Numbered from the stretch's first letter, positions 6,820 to 15,693 are shown. The stretch: DNA of 25,911 nt from Scatosoma sp964459515 (GCA_964459515.1 CAYWML010000013.1:1-25911), one strand, 5' to 3'. The notes: generated from the letters alone by a model not told the origin. A program made the numbers and translations.

Positions 6820-8108
6820 CGGTTCTCCACCTCCATATCCTTATACAAATAGCAGGATACGCTGTGCGTTTCCGAAACTTTTATAAGATGGGGATATTCC
6901 CCTGCGCATTCCTTCTTGCACTTGTCGCAACGATCGCGGAAATAGCAATAATCGGGCATATCGATAGGATTAGGCACGAACCCGGGGATACAATACAGCG
7001 AGTCCACTTCCCCGTTGACGGTCGGTTTACTCTTTTGCAAACCGATGGTATACGGGTGCAAAGGACGATCGAAAATATCCTCAACCGTTCCCATTTCAAT
7101 GACTTTGCCTGCATACATAACGACGACGTAATCCGCCATTTCGGCAACCACGCCCAAGTCGTGCGTGATCAACATGATAGAACCGCTGATCTTTTCCTTA
7201 ATATCGCGCAGAAGATCCAATATCTGCGCCTGAATGGTAACGTCGAGCGCGGTCGTCGGCTCGTCCGCGATAATCAAGCGCGGATTGCACAAAAGTGCCA
7301 TGGCAATCATAACGCGTTGGCGCATACCGCCCGACAACTCGTGCGGATATTTCTTATATACGCCGATAGGATCGGCTATGCCGACGAGGTTCAGCATTTC
7401 GATACTGCGCTGTTTCGCGCCACGCTTAGAAATGCCTTCGATATGCAAAAAAGCGACCTCGTCCAACTGATTGCCGATGGTAAAAACGGGATTGAGCGAC
7501 GTCATCGGTTCTTGGAAAATCATGGCGATTTCCCTGCCGCGGATCGAACGCATCGCCTCCGACGGCATTTTTGCGATATCGTACACTTTCTCGTCCATTT
7601 CGTACATAATGCCGCCAAGGCTGTTCTTCTTCGGAATAGGCTTGCCGTTTCTGCCCTTTTTCACGACCGTTTTGCCGTCGATCTCCTCCGTTTCGTATAC
7701 GGGGATTTTTTTCCCCTTTTCGTCGCGACGGAAAGCGTTGGTACGGAAACGGATCGAACCGTTTACGATCTGCCCCGTAGGACCTTGCACGAGTTGCATT
7801 AAGGAAAGCGAAGTAACGCTCTTGCCGCAACCCGATTCGCCGACAACGCCGACCGTTGCCCCTTCGGGGACGGAGAAGCTGACGCCGTCAACGGATTTCA
7901 CCACGCCTGCGTCGGTAAAGAAATAAGTGTGCAAATCGTCGAACTCGACGATATTTTTCGGATCTTTCATTTCCGTAAGATACTCCGACTCGACGTCCTT
8001 TCTCTTTTTGCGCTTTTCGAATTCTTTTACCGCAACGCGATTTTTCCGAGCGATCTCCCGCGACTCGCGTGCAGAAATATAATGCGATTTATTCTTTGTA
8101 TCCGACAT
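6816..8108 (-). CDS. oppD: Oligopeptide ABC transporter ATP-binding protein OppD with an insertion
   Basis: This is the first ATPase subunit of the peptide importer. Walker A GESGCGKS is at residues 90-97, the signature LSGGMRQR at 258-265 and Walker B LIIADEP at 278-284, with the usual Cys-containing C-terminal peptide-transporter region (YCYFRDRCDKCKKEC). At 430 residues it is about 90 longer than typical. Residues 1-50 are a very basic N-terminal tail, and residues about 123-176 are an insertion after the Walker A subdomain, rich in Lys/Glu/Gly (KKGRNGKPIPKK). It starts 6 bases after the oppC stop and is followed by oppF with a 4-base overlap. Confidence 0.93.
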   Translation of the reverse strand: MSDTKNKSHYISARESREIARKNRVAVKEFEKRKKRKDVESEYLTEMKDPKNIVEFDDLHTYFFTDAGVVKSVDGVSFSVPEGATVGVVGESGCGKSVTSLSLMQLVQGPTGQIVNGSIRFRTNAFRRDEKGKKIPVYETEEIDGKTVVKKGRNGKPIPKKNSLGGIMYEMDEKVYDIAKMPSEAMRSIRGREIAMIFQEPMTSLNPVFTIGNQLDEVAFLHIEGISKRGAKQRSIEMLNLVGIADPIGVYKKYPHELSGGMRQRVMIAMALLCNPRLIIADEPTTALDVTIQAQILDLLRDIKEKISGSIMLITHDLGVVAEMADYVVVMYAGKVIEMGTVEDIFDRPLHPYTIGLQKSKPTVNGEVDSLYCIPGFVPNPIDMPDYCYFRDRCDKCKKECAGEYPHLIKVSETHSVSCYLYKDMEVENR

Positions 8109-8114
8109 CGTATT

Positions 8115-9197
8115 TTACCTCTTCATTTTCGGGTCGAAAGCGTCGCGCAAACCGTCGCCGACAAAGTTAAACGCCAAAATGGCGAGCGTAATGCAGATTC
8201 CGGGCGGAATCCAAAAATTCGCCGTAGTGTTGATCAAATCGGTTGCCGCGTTGATCATCGAACCCCAAGTCGGTTCGCCCAAAGGCGCGCCCAAGCCCAA
8301 ATAGCCGAGCGTTGCCTCCGTCAAAATAATACTACCGAGCCCCATCGTCATGGAAACGATGAGTTGCGGCATTACGTTGGGCAACAGATGACGGAAAATC
8401 TTCTTTTTCGTGGAAATGCCCGAACACTTCGCGGCGAGCATAAACTCCTGTTCGCGCAAAGAAAGTATTTGTCCGCGCACCAAACGCGCGATACCGCCCC
8501 AACCGATCAACGTCAGGAATATCATCATATAGTATAATCGATCCATCTTCACGATGCCGCGCGCCGTGAACATAGCCGACAATATCAGCATGATCGGCAA
8601 TGTCGGAATACAACTGATTATATCCACGATACGCATGATGACGCCGTCCACCCATTTGCCGAAATATCCCGCCAAACCGCCGAGTATAACGCCGAGAAGG
8701 GATTCTAAAATGACGACGACGAAACCGATTGTCAAAGACACGCGTCCGCCGAGCATAAGATCGGTGAACAAATCGTAGCCCGATTTATCCGTGCCGAGCC
8801 AATGCACGCTCGTCATATCGCCGTTAGCGTTTACGGAAGGCGTTTTTTCGGTAACGATGTAAGCAATCAACTTTTCGTCGCCTTCCGTCGTGTATTCGAT
8901 TGCTTGGATCGTCGCACTCGGAACGATATTTTCCGTATCTTTTATACGTTCCCCGTTTTGATACCACGGCGAAAACATCGGGCCGACAAAGGAAAACAAA
9001 AACAGAAAGACCAACATAAGCAGCCCGACCATAGACAATTTCGAGCGGAAAAACCGCTTCGCAACCATCATACCGGGGGAAAGCACGCGAACGCGATCGT
9101 TCAAGTTTTCCCCGTGCAATTCGACTTCGGCAGCCGCCTCCGCTTCGAGCGCGTCTACGGACGGCAATACTTCTTCGGAAATTTCTTTCTTCTTCAT
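8115..9197 (-). CDS. oppC: Oligopeptide ABC transporter permease OppC
   Basis: A 360-residue inner-membrane permease that pairs with OppB. After a 45-residue soluble N-tail rich in Glu/Ala comes the first membrane helix (LSMVGLLMLVFLFLFSFVGPMF). An extracytoplasmic segment of about 65 residues ends in HWLGTDKSGYDLFTDLMLGGRVSL, a DppC/OppC hallmark. Five further helices follow, and the EAA loop that contacts the ATPases is EFMLAAKCSGISTKKKIFRHLLPN. The ribosome site GGAGGG precedes ATG. It lies 10 bases downstream of oppB. Confidence 0.95.
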   Translation of the reverse strand: MKKKEISEEVLPSVDALEAEAAAEVELHGENLNDRVRVLSPGMMVAKRFFRSKLSMVGLLMLVFLFLFSFVGPMFSPWYQNGERIKDTENIVPSATIQAIEYTTEGDEKLIAYIVTEKTPSVNANGDMTSVHWLGTDKSGYDLFTDLMLGGRVSLTIGFVVVILESLLGVILGGLAGYFGKWVDGVIMRIVDIISCIPTLPIMLILSAMFTARGIVKMDRLYYMMIFLTLIGWGGIARLVRGQILSLREQEFMLAAKCSGISTKKKIFRHLLPNVMPQLIVSMTMGLGSIILTEATLGYLGLGAPLGEPTWGSMINAATDLINTTANFWIPPGICITLAILAFNFVGDGLRDAFDPKMKR

Positions 9198-9207
9198 AAC
9201 GCCCTCC

Positions 9208-10197
9208 TTAGTCCCCGAGCTTAACGCGAGGATCGACCACCGCGTACATGACGTCGGTAATTAAAATACCGATAACCGTCAAAATTGCAATAAACATGTT
9301 ATACCCCATGATAAACGGAATATCGCCCGCCTGCATCAATTTGTAAGCTTGATTTCCGATACCGGGCAAATCGAACACCTGCTCCGTAATCATCGCGCCG
9401 CAGAACAAGCTGGGAAGCGTGCCGGCAAGCAGAGTGACGAGCGGAATTAAAGTATTGCGAAAAACGTGCTTGTAAATAACGGAATGTTCCGAAAGCCCCT
9501 TTGCCCGTGCCGTACGGATATAATCCGCGTTCAGCACTTCCAAGGTGTTCGTACGCGTATAGCGCAGCCACGAACCGATGGAGAGCACGACGAGCAGGAA
9601 CATCGGCAATACGAGATGCCAAAGCATATCCGTAAAACGCTCGAACGAGGTTGCCGTCGTAGGCAAATTGGAATACAGACCGCCTGCCTCGAACCAACCG
9701 AGATCGACGGCAAAAATCTTGATGAGAATACTCCCCAAAAAGAAAGTAGGGAAAGAAATGCCGATCATCGTAAGCACGGTGGCAAAATAGTCGAGCTTTC
9801 CGTATTGATTGCAAGCGCACTTCACGCCGAGAGGAATAGCGATAATCAGCTCCAAAATCAAGGAAACAAAGGAAATACCGAACGATACGCCCATATTTTC
9901 AAAGATTACGTCCTCTACGGGGCGAGCACTGACCATAGATACGCCGAGGTCGCCCTTGCAGAGGTTGCCAAGCCAACTGAAATAGCCTTTAACCGCATTC
10001 CAAAATCCCGGTTCTAAACCGTAATAGCGTTGCATTTCCAAAAGTCGTTCCTCCGGATTTGCTATTTGCGGATTACTGTACACTTGCGTTTCCAAATAGC
10101 TGACCGGCATACAGCGCACCAACGTGTACAAAATCACCGATACGCCCAGCAGGATAACTATGGAAAGCAAAATTCGTTTTATGCAATATTTTAACAT
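9208..10197 (-). CDS. oppB: Oligopeptide ABC transporter permease OppB
   Basis: A 329-residue permease, normal in length. It begins with the typical short cytoplasmic start and first helix (RILLSIVILLGVSVILYTLVR). A periplasm-side loop follows with GLEPGFWNAVKGYFSWLGNLCKGDLG, then five helices. The EAA loop ADYIRTARAKGLSEHSVIYKHVFRN is intact, and the end DPRVKLGD is the family's. It sits between oppA and oppC; a short hairpin overlaps the end of oppA upstream. Confidence 0.95.
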   Translation of the reverse strand: MLKYCIKRILLSIVILLGVSVILYTLVRCMPVSYLETQVYSNPQIANPEERLLEMQRYYGLEPGFWNAVKGYFSWLGNLCKGDLGVSMVSARPVEDVIFENMGVSFGISFVSLILELIIAIPLGVKCACNQYGKLDYFATVLTMIGISFPTFFLGSILIKIFAVDLGWFEAGGLYSNLPTTATSFERFTDMLWHLVLPMFLLVVLSIGSWLRYTRTNTLEVLNADYIRTARAKGLSEHSVIYKHVFRNTLIPLVTLLAGTLPSLFCGAMITEQVFDLPGIGNQAYKLMQAGDIPFIMGYNMFIAILTVIGILITDVMYAVVDPRVKLGD

Positions 10198-10230
10198 TAG
10201 ATTTCTTCGCTTTTTTGAATATTTTCGGGA

Positions 10231-10250
10231 AGAAAATCGAAAGATTTTCT
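10231..10250. promoter_or_regulatory. Intercistronic hairpin between oppA and oppB
   Basis: AGAAAATC and GATTTTCT form a perfect 8-bp stem with a 4-base loop, overlapping the oppA stop codon. Such hairpins often protect the upstream binding-protein mRNA or partly stop transcription, so that the binding protein is made in excess over the permeases. This role is inferred. Confidence 0.5.
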
Positions 10251-12769
10251 TAGTTATAGTTGACTTCCCAAATACGATCGTATACGCCGTCGTTTGCGGA
10301 AGGATTAGAATTCAGCGTAGACGCGTCGATCACCTTCTTGTTATATACAACGAGGTCGTTTCTCTGATAAGTGGGAAGCTCCACGGCAAGATCCATAATC
10401 AAATCGAGACATTCGGAATAAATTTCCGCGCGTTGCGATTGAACAATCGTCGAACGAGCCTCCTCAATTTTTGAACTAAGGGTATTGATAATACCTTGCT
10501 CATAGTCAAATTGTCCCGTCGTATCGGCAAAAATCGTATCGTAACCCCAGTTTTTCGTACTGGTTGCATTGCTGTCTTTATGGTATACCTGATACAGGTC
10601 GGGATCGACCGTAGAGCTCCAAGCAGCCGCCCATACGGCGAGTCCGCCCGTCGCGAGCTTCTTCAAAGCCGAAATATCCGTCGTAACCGTAATGTCGAAA
10701 CCGCACTTATTCAGGAAATTAGCCGCGTCCGTGAACATATCGTAAGCGGGGTGATCGGTCGTTTCGCCGGCAATCGTAAAGGTAATCGTCAAAGTTTTGC
10801 CGTTTTTCGCATATTTACCGGCAGTATTTTTCGTCCAACCTGCCGATTCGACCAAAGTTTCTATTTCCTTTTGCTCCGTGGTATACGCATAATACTCTTT
10901 CGCGTCCTCGGGATAAGCCCAAGACGTTCTCGACATGGATCTATAAACGACGTCTGCAAGCTCCTCCGTGTAATAGTTTCTAACGATAGAAGCCGTATCC
11001 ATCGCTTTCATGATAGCCCGACGAACCTCGATATCGGGCACGTATTTCGGGTTTACGCCGACGTAACCGTAACCGTTCGTCTTATATTGCGACATGGAAA
11101 GCGTATCAGCCGAAGCGGTGATTTCGGCGATGTTATCCGTCGTTGCCTGCGGTTCGCCGAAGTCGATATCGCCTGCCTGCAAGGATTGCAAAATCTTATT
11201 CGAGCCGACTACTTTATAACGAAGATATTTTATCTTCGCGTTGGAAATCGTTCCGCCGACCGTTTCGAAATACGGGTTACGTTCAAAATATACCCAGTTG
11301 TTGCGATAGAAATTATCTTTCGTCGTTTGCGCCGCGCTGCCCTTTTCGTTGCTTGCCATATACGAACCTGCGCCGACGGGTTTTCCGTTCTTTTCCGTTG
11401 CCTTTAACACATTGTCGAAAAAGTCGGAATCGCCGAATTTCACGCCGAATTTCGTGTTCTTAATCGCGTCTTCGTTGGAATAATAGTGCATGGGCGCAAC
11501 GGCAAACGCAAAGTTCCAAATGGCTTTCGGATCTACGCCGTTGATACGAATCTTCAAAACGTCGTGCGTAGCCGACAATTTCTTGCCGCTGTAATCGGTA
11601 TCGGTCTTATCCGTTGTAATACCGCTGACGGACTCTACCTTATCCGCATCGGATTTATTGGCAAAATACTCCGTCTGCGCTTCTTGCTCGAATTTAGCGT
11701 GTAAATTGGAAGCCGTTGCCCAATAGGTGACAACGTTATACAAAACACTATTGTTAAGCGTATTTGTTTCATAAACCATATCGATTGCATAATCGCGCGC
11801 GATATACGCCTTGGCTTCTTCGGCGGTACAACCGTAGTTGTCCATTGCCTCTGCGATTTTAGCATCGTCGTTCATCAGCGTTTCGATATACGCACGAGTT
11901 TCCGAATAATCGTTGGCTACGTATTTTCCGTCTAATTTTACGTATTTGCCGTTTTCCATCATCAGCGTAATAATGCCTTCGTTATAAAAATAAATTTCCC
12001 AATCTTCCGTAAAGGTATAATCGTCTTTATAACTTTCCTGCGTACCTGCACAGCTCGTCCAATCCGTCTCGACTTCTTCACGGAAAAGTATTTTTGCCGT
12101 TTCGATATCTTTCTCGATTTGCTTGAGCTCGTCACCCGTCGGCGGTACGTAATTATTGTCGTGATTGAGATATTCGCGAAGATCATTTATACGAACGTTT
12201 GCCGCAGCGGTAAATTGCCCCTTAAGCATGCTCTCGCTCATGGTTTCATCCGCATTAGGATCTTGCAATCGATACGCTTTCAAACCGACGATATCCGTGG
12301 AATAAATCGTGGACGAACCCATATAGGCAGGATCGAGATAGACGTACAAGTTAAACAATACGTCCTTAATCGTCAACTCTACCCCGTCGCTGAATTTAAT
12401 GCCGTTTTTGATGATAAATTCGTAGTCGGTATACTTTGCTTTATCGCCGTCCTCCGTTTCTACGCCGTCTGCGTCCAACATCGTGGTCTTATAATCGAGC
12501 ACGACGGTCGATTCGTCTTCGCCGCAAACGGGATTGCCCTTTGCGTCCGTGGAAAGCATACCGATTTGCGTCATTGCCGCCATTTTGCTGTCCGTCGCGG
12601 ACGTTGCAAAGAAAGGATTAAAATTGCCGTCCAAGGCATCCGTCGCGAACACGACGGGACGCGTTTCGGGATCGTACGTCTTTTGCTTGTCATCTTTGCA
12701 GGCAACCATGGAAAAAACGGTTACCGCGCTTAAAAATAAGCAACCAAAGCTCTTTACAGATTTTTTCAT
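10250..12769 (-). CDS. oppA: Oversized oligopeptide-binding lipoprotein (SBP family 5)
   Basis: An 839-residue extracellular solute-binding lipoprotein that captures peptides for OppBCDF. The signal peptide ends in the lipobox MVAC (C24). The N-terminal part RPVVFATDALDGNFNPFFATSATD and the core SDGVELTIKDVLFNLYVYLDP are family 5 hallmarks. Later IEVRRAIMKAMDTASIVRNYY and PTYQRNDLVVYNKKVID mark the C-lobe. Usual members are 500-600 residues; the excess lies mainly in residues about 180-380, a charged insertion between lobes. The ribosome site is GGAGG, 11 bases before ATG. It is second in the operon, 33 bases after the leading lipoprotein gene. Confidence 0.92.
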   Translation of the reverse strand: MKKSVKSFGCLFLSAVTVFSMVACKDDKQKTYDPETRPVVFATDALDGNFNPFFATSATDSKMAAMTQIGMLSTDAKGNPVCGEDESTVVLDYKTTMLDADGVETEDGDKAKYTDYEFIIKNGIKFSDGVELTIKDVLFNLYVYLDPAYMGSSTIYSTDIVGLKAYRLQDPNADETMSESMLKGQFTAAANVRINDLREYLNHDNNYVPPTGDELKQIEKDIETAKILFREEVETDWTSCAGTQESYKDDYTFTEDWEIYFYNEGIITLMMENGKYVKLDGKYVANDYSETRAYIETLMNDDAKIAEAMDNYGCTAEEAKAYIARDYAIDMVYETNTLNNSVLYNVVTYWATASNLHAKFEQEAQTEYFANKSDADKVESVSGITTDKTDTDYSGKKLSATHDVLKIRINGVDPKAIWNFAFAVAPMHYYSNEDAIKNTKFGVKFGDSDFFDNVLKATEKNGKPVGAGSYMASNEKGSAAQTTKDNFYRNNWVYFERNPYFETVGGTISNAKIKYLRYKVVGSNKILQSLQAGDIDFGEPQATTDNIAEITASADTLSMSQYKTNGYGYVGVNPKYVPDIEVRRAIMKAMDTASIVRNYYTEELADVVYRSMSRTSWAYPEDAKEYYAYTTEQKEIETLVESAGWTKNTAGKYAKNGKTLTITFTIAGETTDHPAYDMFTDAANFLNKCGFDITVTTDISALKKLATGGLAVWAAAWSSTVDPDLYQVYHKDSNATSTKNWGYDTIFADTTGQFDYEQGIINTLSSKIEEARSTIVQSQRAEIYSECLDLIMDLAVELPTYQRNDLVVYNKKVIDASTLNSNPSANDGVYDRIWEVNYN

Positions 12770-12802
12770 ATATATGTGTCCTCCGTTGTTTTCTTACTTT
12801 GT

Positions 12803-14032
12803 TTATTCTACGATTACACTTGTCGTAAAACCGTTAGGATTTGCCGCTTCGTACGCTTCGTCCGTATCGTAGCCGCAATTTTTTCCGTACGCTACGTTGT
12901 TCTCCTCCGAAGCAAGCGTACCGTTTGAAATTTTTATGCTACCGCTTATATGCACATTTTGCACGGAAGCTCCCGTATCAATCGACGTACAAACCAAATA
13001 GACGTAAATCGAAGCATTGAATTTCAGCCCGCACTGCAACGATACGTTTTCAAAGTTGACGTTGGAAATTTTCGCATTCGGACCGATCTCGCCGAACATA
13101 GCCACAGTGCTTCCTGCGGTCAATGCCGTTTTCTTAAATACCAAATTGCTGATCGTTTTTCCGTCGCTTGCGATCTCGCAATTCATGTTATCCGCAGGGG
13201 TTAACGAAGTATTTTTACAGTCTATATCTTCGACGATCCAATATTTTTCGTTTTTCAAGTTGCCGAACATATTCATAACGTTTGCCGCATTACTAACGAG
13301 CGTCCATTTTCCCGTTAAATAACGCGCATACACGACAACGTCATCTTCGCCTTGCGGAATGGAAACGACCTTTTGCGTAGCCTCTTTATCCATGTAATAA
13401 TTCACGAAAGTAAACGAGTTTTCGTCGTACGCGAACTTATTGGCTACCTTGATATCGCCAGTATAAATTTTCCCCGTCGTAGGGAAGAGCACCTCGGCTA
13501 TCGTATCGCCGTTTTTCAGCGAAACAGCCTCATCGCCTATCTTGCCGTCAATGGTTTTTCCGTCCTCGAAAAGAACCTCCACGCGAACGACAACCGCTTT
13601 TCCCCACTTCGCTCCGACATAGAAATTTTCACCGTCTTGCAATTTCTTGGAGAAATCGAACTTTTTATCCGTAAGCTTATACTGTTTTTTATCCTCGTCC
13701 TCGAATACGGGCTGTCCGTCTGCGTCCAATTCGATATAGTACCAACCGTCAAAACGATATTCGTTGGAGTCCTTAAATTTCACCGACGTACTGCCCGAAC
13801 CGGCCACTACGCCGATATTCAGTGCGACTTGTTGCGATTTATAATCGATACGCGTAACATAGCCCTCGTTTCCGAATGCAACTTTATCGGTATAATACGT
13901 AACCGAAGCCGTCAAGCCGTACTCGGCAAGGTATTCGTCTCTCGTTTTATTCAGCTTGCAGCCGCAAAAAACCAACAGCGACGTCAACACCGATAAAATC
14001 AACAAAAACGCGTTTTTTGTCCTTTTTTTCAT
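12803..14032 (-). CDS. Unrecognised lipoprotein leading the peptide-transport operon
   Basis: A 409-residue protein with a signal peptide and lipobox FCGC (C25). The middle has a segment reading YRFDGWYYIE, like the Listeria-Bacteroides (InlB B-type) repeat, and the region near residues 220-240 (FTFVNYYMDKEATQKVVSIPQGEDDVVVYARYLTGKW) resembles a second one. Residues about 260-380 look like a GLUG-type or right-handed-helix segment (ISNVNFENVSL, VQNVHISGSIKISNG). It is probably surface-exposed and mostly beta. Being first in the opp operon suggests it captures or presents peptide substrates, which is inference. RBS AGAGG precedes the ATG. Confidence 0.75.
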   Translation of the reverse strand: MKKRTKNAFLLILSVLTSLLVFCGCKLNKTRDEYLAEYGLTASVTYYTDKVAFGNEGYVTRIDYKSQQVALNIGVVAGSGSTSVKFKDSNEYRFDGWYYIELDADGQPVFEDEDKKQYKLTDKKFDFSKKLQDGENFYVGAKWGKAVVVRVEVLFEDGKTIDGKIGDEAVSLKNGDTIAEVLFPTTGKIYTGDIKVANKFAYDENSFTFVNYYMDKEATQKVVSIPQGEDDVVVYARYLTGKWTLVSNAANVMNMFGNLKNEKYWIVEDIDCKNTSLTPADNMNCEIASDGKTISNLVFKKTALTAGSTVAMFGEIGPNAKISNVNFENVSLQCGLKFNASIYVYLVCTSIDTGASVQNVHISGSIKISNGTLASEENNVAYGKNCGYDTDEAYEAANPNGFTTSVIVE

Positions 14033-14060
14033 GCACTAACCTCTGTATAATTATCATGCC

Positions 14061-14105
14061 AAAACGGGTCTTTTCCCCTCGCAGGGGACATAACGACCCG
14101 ATTTT
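14061..14105 (-). promoter_or_regulatory. Nested stem-loop in the opp operon leader
   Basis: CGGGTC (14065-14070) pairs with GACCCG (14095-14100). Inside lies TCCCCT/AGGGGA with a 3-base loop, with unpaired AACAT-like and TTT segments between the stems. On the minus strand the outer stem is followed by TTTT, so it resembles a transcription terminator in the leader about 30 bases before the first ATG. It may be an attenuator for the whole operon. No known riboswitch consensus was recognised. Confidence 0.6.
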
Positions 14106-14123
14106 GCATATTACGCTTCTTTT

Positions 14124-14152
14124 ATTTTAGCGGATTTCTCCGCTTTTGTCAA
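14124..14152 (-). promoter_or_regulatory. Promoter of the peptide-transport operon, with an inverted repeat in the spacer
   Basis: On the minus strand, TTGACA (14152-14147) and TAAAAT (14129-14124) are spaced by exactly 17 bases. The spacer contains GCGGA-GAAA-TCCGC (14143-14130), a perfect inverted repeat placed where a repressor would block RNA polymerase. The repressor, if any, is not in this window. The rest of the 14033-14313 gap holds the leader hairpin and no other clear signal. Confidence 0.75.
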
Positions 14153-14313
14153 TCGTTCTTCTGCCGTTATGCCGAACAAATTTCCTTTTTGTCGAATTAT
14201 TTTCGTTATATCCATAAATCCGATAGCAACAATCGACAATTTCGATTTACTTTGCAAGTTTCAAACAAATTTAGAACGACCGCAACGATTTTTTTCCATC
14301 GAGACGAATTTGC

Positions 14314-15069
14314 TCAAAAACGAATATGTACGCCGTTTTGCCGCAAAGTCGCTTTCAAATTGCCGACGTCGATTTCGTCGTAGTGAAACGCCGCCGAAGC
14401 AAGCCCGGCATCTATCGTCGGAATTGTTTGAAACAGCTCCGTGAAATGTTCCACGCGGCTCGCGCCGCCCGAAGCGATGACGGGTATATGCACCATGGCG
14501 CACACCGCGCGCAACAGTTCGATATCGAACCCGTTCTTTTTTTGCGCCGCGTCCTTAGAATTGACGACGACTTCCCCTGCGCCCTCGCCTGCACAGCGGT
14601 GTATCCATTCGACGGCTTCCAGCCCCGTATCCGTCCGCCCCTCGTCCGAAAAGACGTGAAACGCGCCGTTCACGCGGCGTACGTCCACGGAAAGCACCAC
14701 GCACTGATCGCCGTAGCGTTTGGCGGCTTCGCCGATCAAAGACGGATTGTCGATCGCGCCCGTGTTGACGCTCACCTTATCCGCACCGCACGCAAGCGCG
14801 CGCTCGAAATCGGACATCTCGGACACGCCGCCCCCCACCGTCAGCGGAATAAAGACGGTTTTCGCCGCCTCGCGCAACATTTCGGAAAAAGCTTCGCGAT
14901 TTGCGGAAGAAGCGTTCAATTGATAAAAAAGCAACTCGTCCGCGCCGCCGTCGGAATATTTTTTCGCCAAAGCCACGGGCGAAGGCGCAGCCGCCTCCCG
15001 AAAACTACTGCCGCGCGCCAACGCGCCGTCGCGCACGTAAATGCTCGGAATTATTCGTTTCGTAATCAT
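14314..15069 (-). CDS. hisF: HisF-like protein with altered active site
   Basis: A 251-residue (beta/alpha)8 protein clearly related to imidazole glycerol phosphate synthase cyclase subunit. LTVGGG (76-81), GADKVSVNTGAI, IASGG and LASAAFHYDEIDVGNLK match the phosphate-binding and structural parts. But the catalytic Asp of the family's first strand (Asp11 in Thermotoga HisF) is Tyr11, the Asp of LDITAS is Gln50, and the loop RDGT after Asp173 is AAQK. Asp129 (family Asp130) is kept. It may have lost PRFAR cyclisation or act on another substrate. ATG at 15069 is chosen; the in-frame GTG at 15078 is too close to GAGGAG. It directly follows hisH with a 15-base gap. Confidence 0.85.
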   Translation of the reverse strand: MITKRIIPSIYVRDGALARGSSFREAAAPSPVALAKKYSDGGADELLFYQLNASSANREAFSEMLREAAKTVFIPLTVGGGVSEMSDFERALACGADKVSVNTGAIDNPSLIGEAAKRYGDQCVVLSVDVRRVNGAFHVFSDEGRTDTGLEAVEWIHRCAGEGAGEVVVNSKDAAQKKNGFDIELLRAVCAMVHIPVIASGGASRVEHFTELFQTIPTIDAGLASAAFHYDEIDVGNLKATLRQNGVHIRF

Positions 15070-15084
15070 TTTTCGCACGCTCCT

Positions 15085-15693
15085 CTACATATCGCAAAAA
15101 GCTTTTAAGACCTTCAAGCCGACCTCGCCGCTTTTTTCGGGGTGAAACTGACACCCCATGACGTTTTCTTTCCCCACAGCCGCCGTAATCTGCTTATCGT
15201 ACTCCGTAGTCGCCAAAAGGCTCTCCGCGCAATCGCGCGCATAGTACGAATGCACGAAATAGACGAAATCCCCCTCGCGCGCTTCCCGAAGAAGGGGATG
15301 TTCGCGAACGATATGCAATGCGTTCCAACCGATATGCGGCACTTTCAAATGCTTTTCCACGTAGCCTTTCATCGGCTCGACCGAGCCTTTCAACAGTCCC
15401 AAGCCCTTATGCTCGCCGTATTCGAAACTACGCTCGAACAACAATTGCATACCGAGGCAAATCCCCATAAGGTACTTCCCCTTTTCCGCCTGTCTTGTCA
15501 AAAACTCGTCCAAACCCGTCGCGCGCAGTTTTGCGATCGCGTCGGCGAACGCGCCTACCCCCGGCAACAGTATTTTATCGGCTTTTTCCAAAACGCCTTT
15601 ATCGGACGTAACAACGACGTCCTCGCCGATACGCGCAAACGAGGAACGAATGGAAAACATGTTCCCGACGCCGTAATCCACCACCGCTATCAT
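15085..15693 (-). CDS. hisH: Class I glutamine amidotransferase HisH
   Basis: A 202-residue glutaminase subunit that releases ammonia from glutamine and passes it to HisF. The catalytic triad is intact: Cys79 in GICLGMQ, and His184 and Glu186 in FHPEKS. The N-terminus IAVVDYGVGNMFSIRSSF and LLPGVGAFADA are diagnostic. The longer frame to 15804 is rejected because AGAAGG is positioned before ATG at 15693. It is transcribed with the HisF-like gene. No other histidine genes are visible nearby. A long leader with a terminator-like hairpin precedes it. Confidence 0.93.
   Translation of the reverse strand: MIAVVDYGVGNMFSIRSSFARIGEDVVVTSDKGVLEKADKILLPGVGAFADAIAKLRATGLDEFLTRQAEKGKYLMGICLGMQLLFERSFEYGEHKGLGLLKGSVEPMKGYVEKHLKVPHIGWNALHIVREHPLLREAREGDFVYFVHSYYARDCAESLLATTEYDKQITAAVGKENVMGCQFHPEKSGEVGLKVLKAFCDM

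Noticed and set aside
14041..14105. Leader hairpin of the opp operon as a known riboswitch
   Set aside because: No conserved core of purine, TPP, SAM, fluoride, ZTP or guanidine classes could be matched by eye.
15085..15693. HisH as the missing glutaminase of GuaA
   Set aside because: HisH sequence features are those of the histidine-type subunit and it is coupled to the HisF-like gene; nothing in the sequence supports a GuaA partner role.
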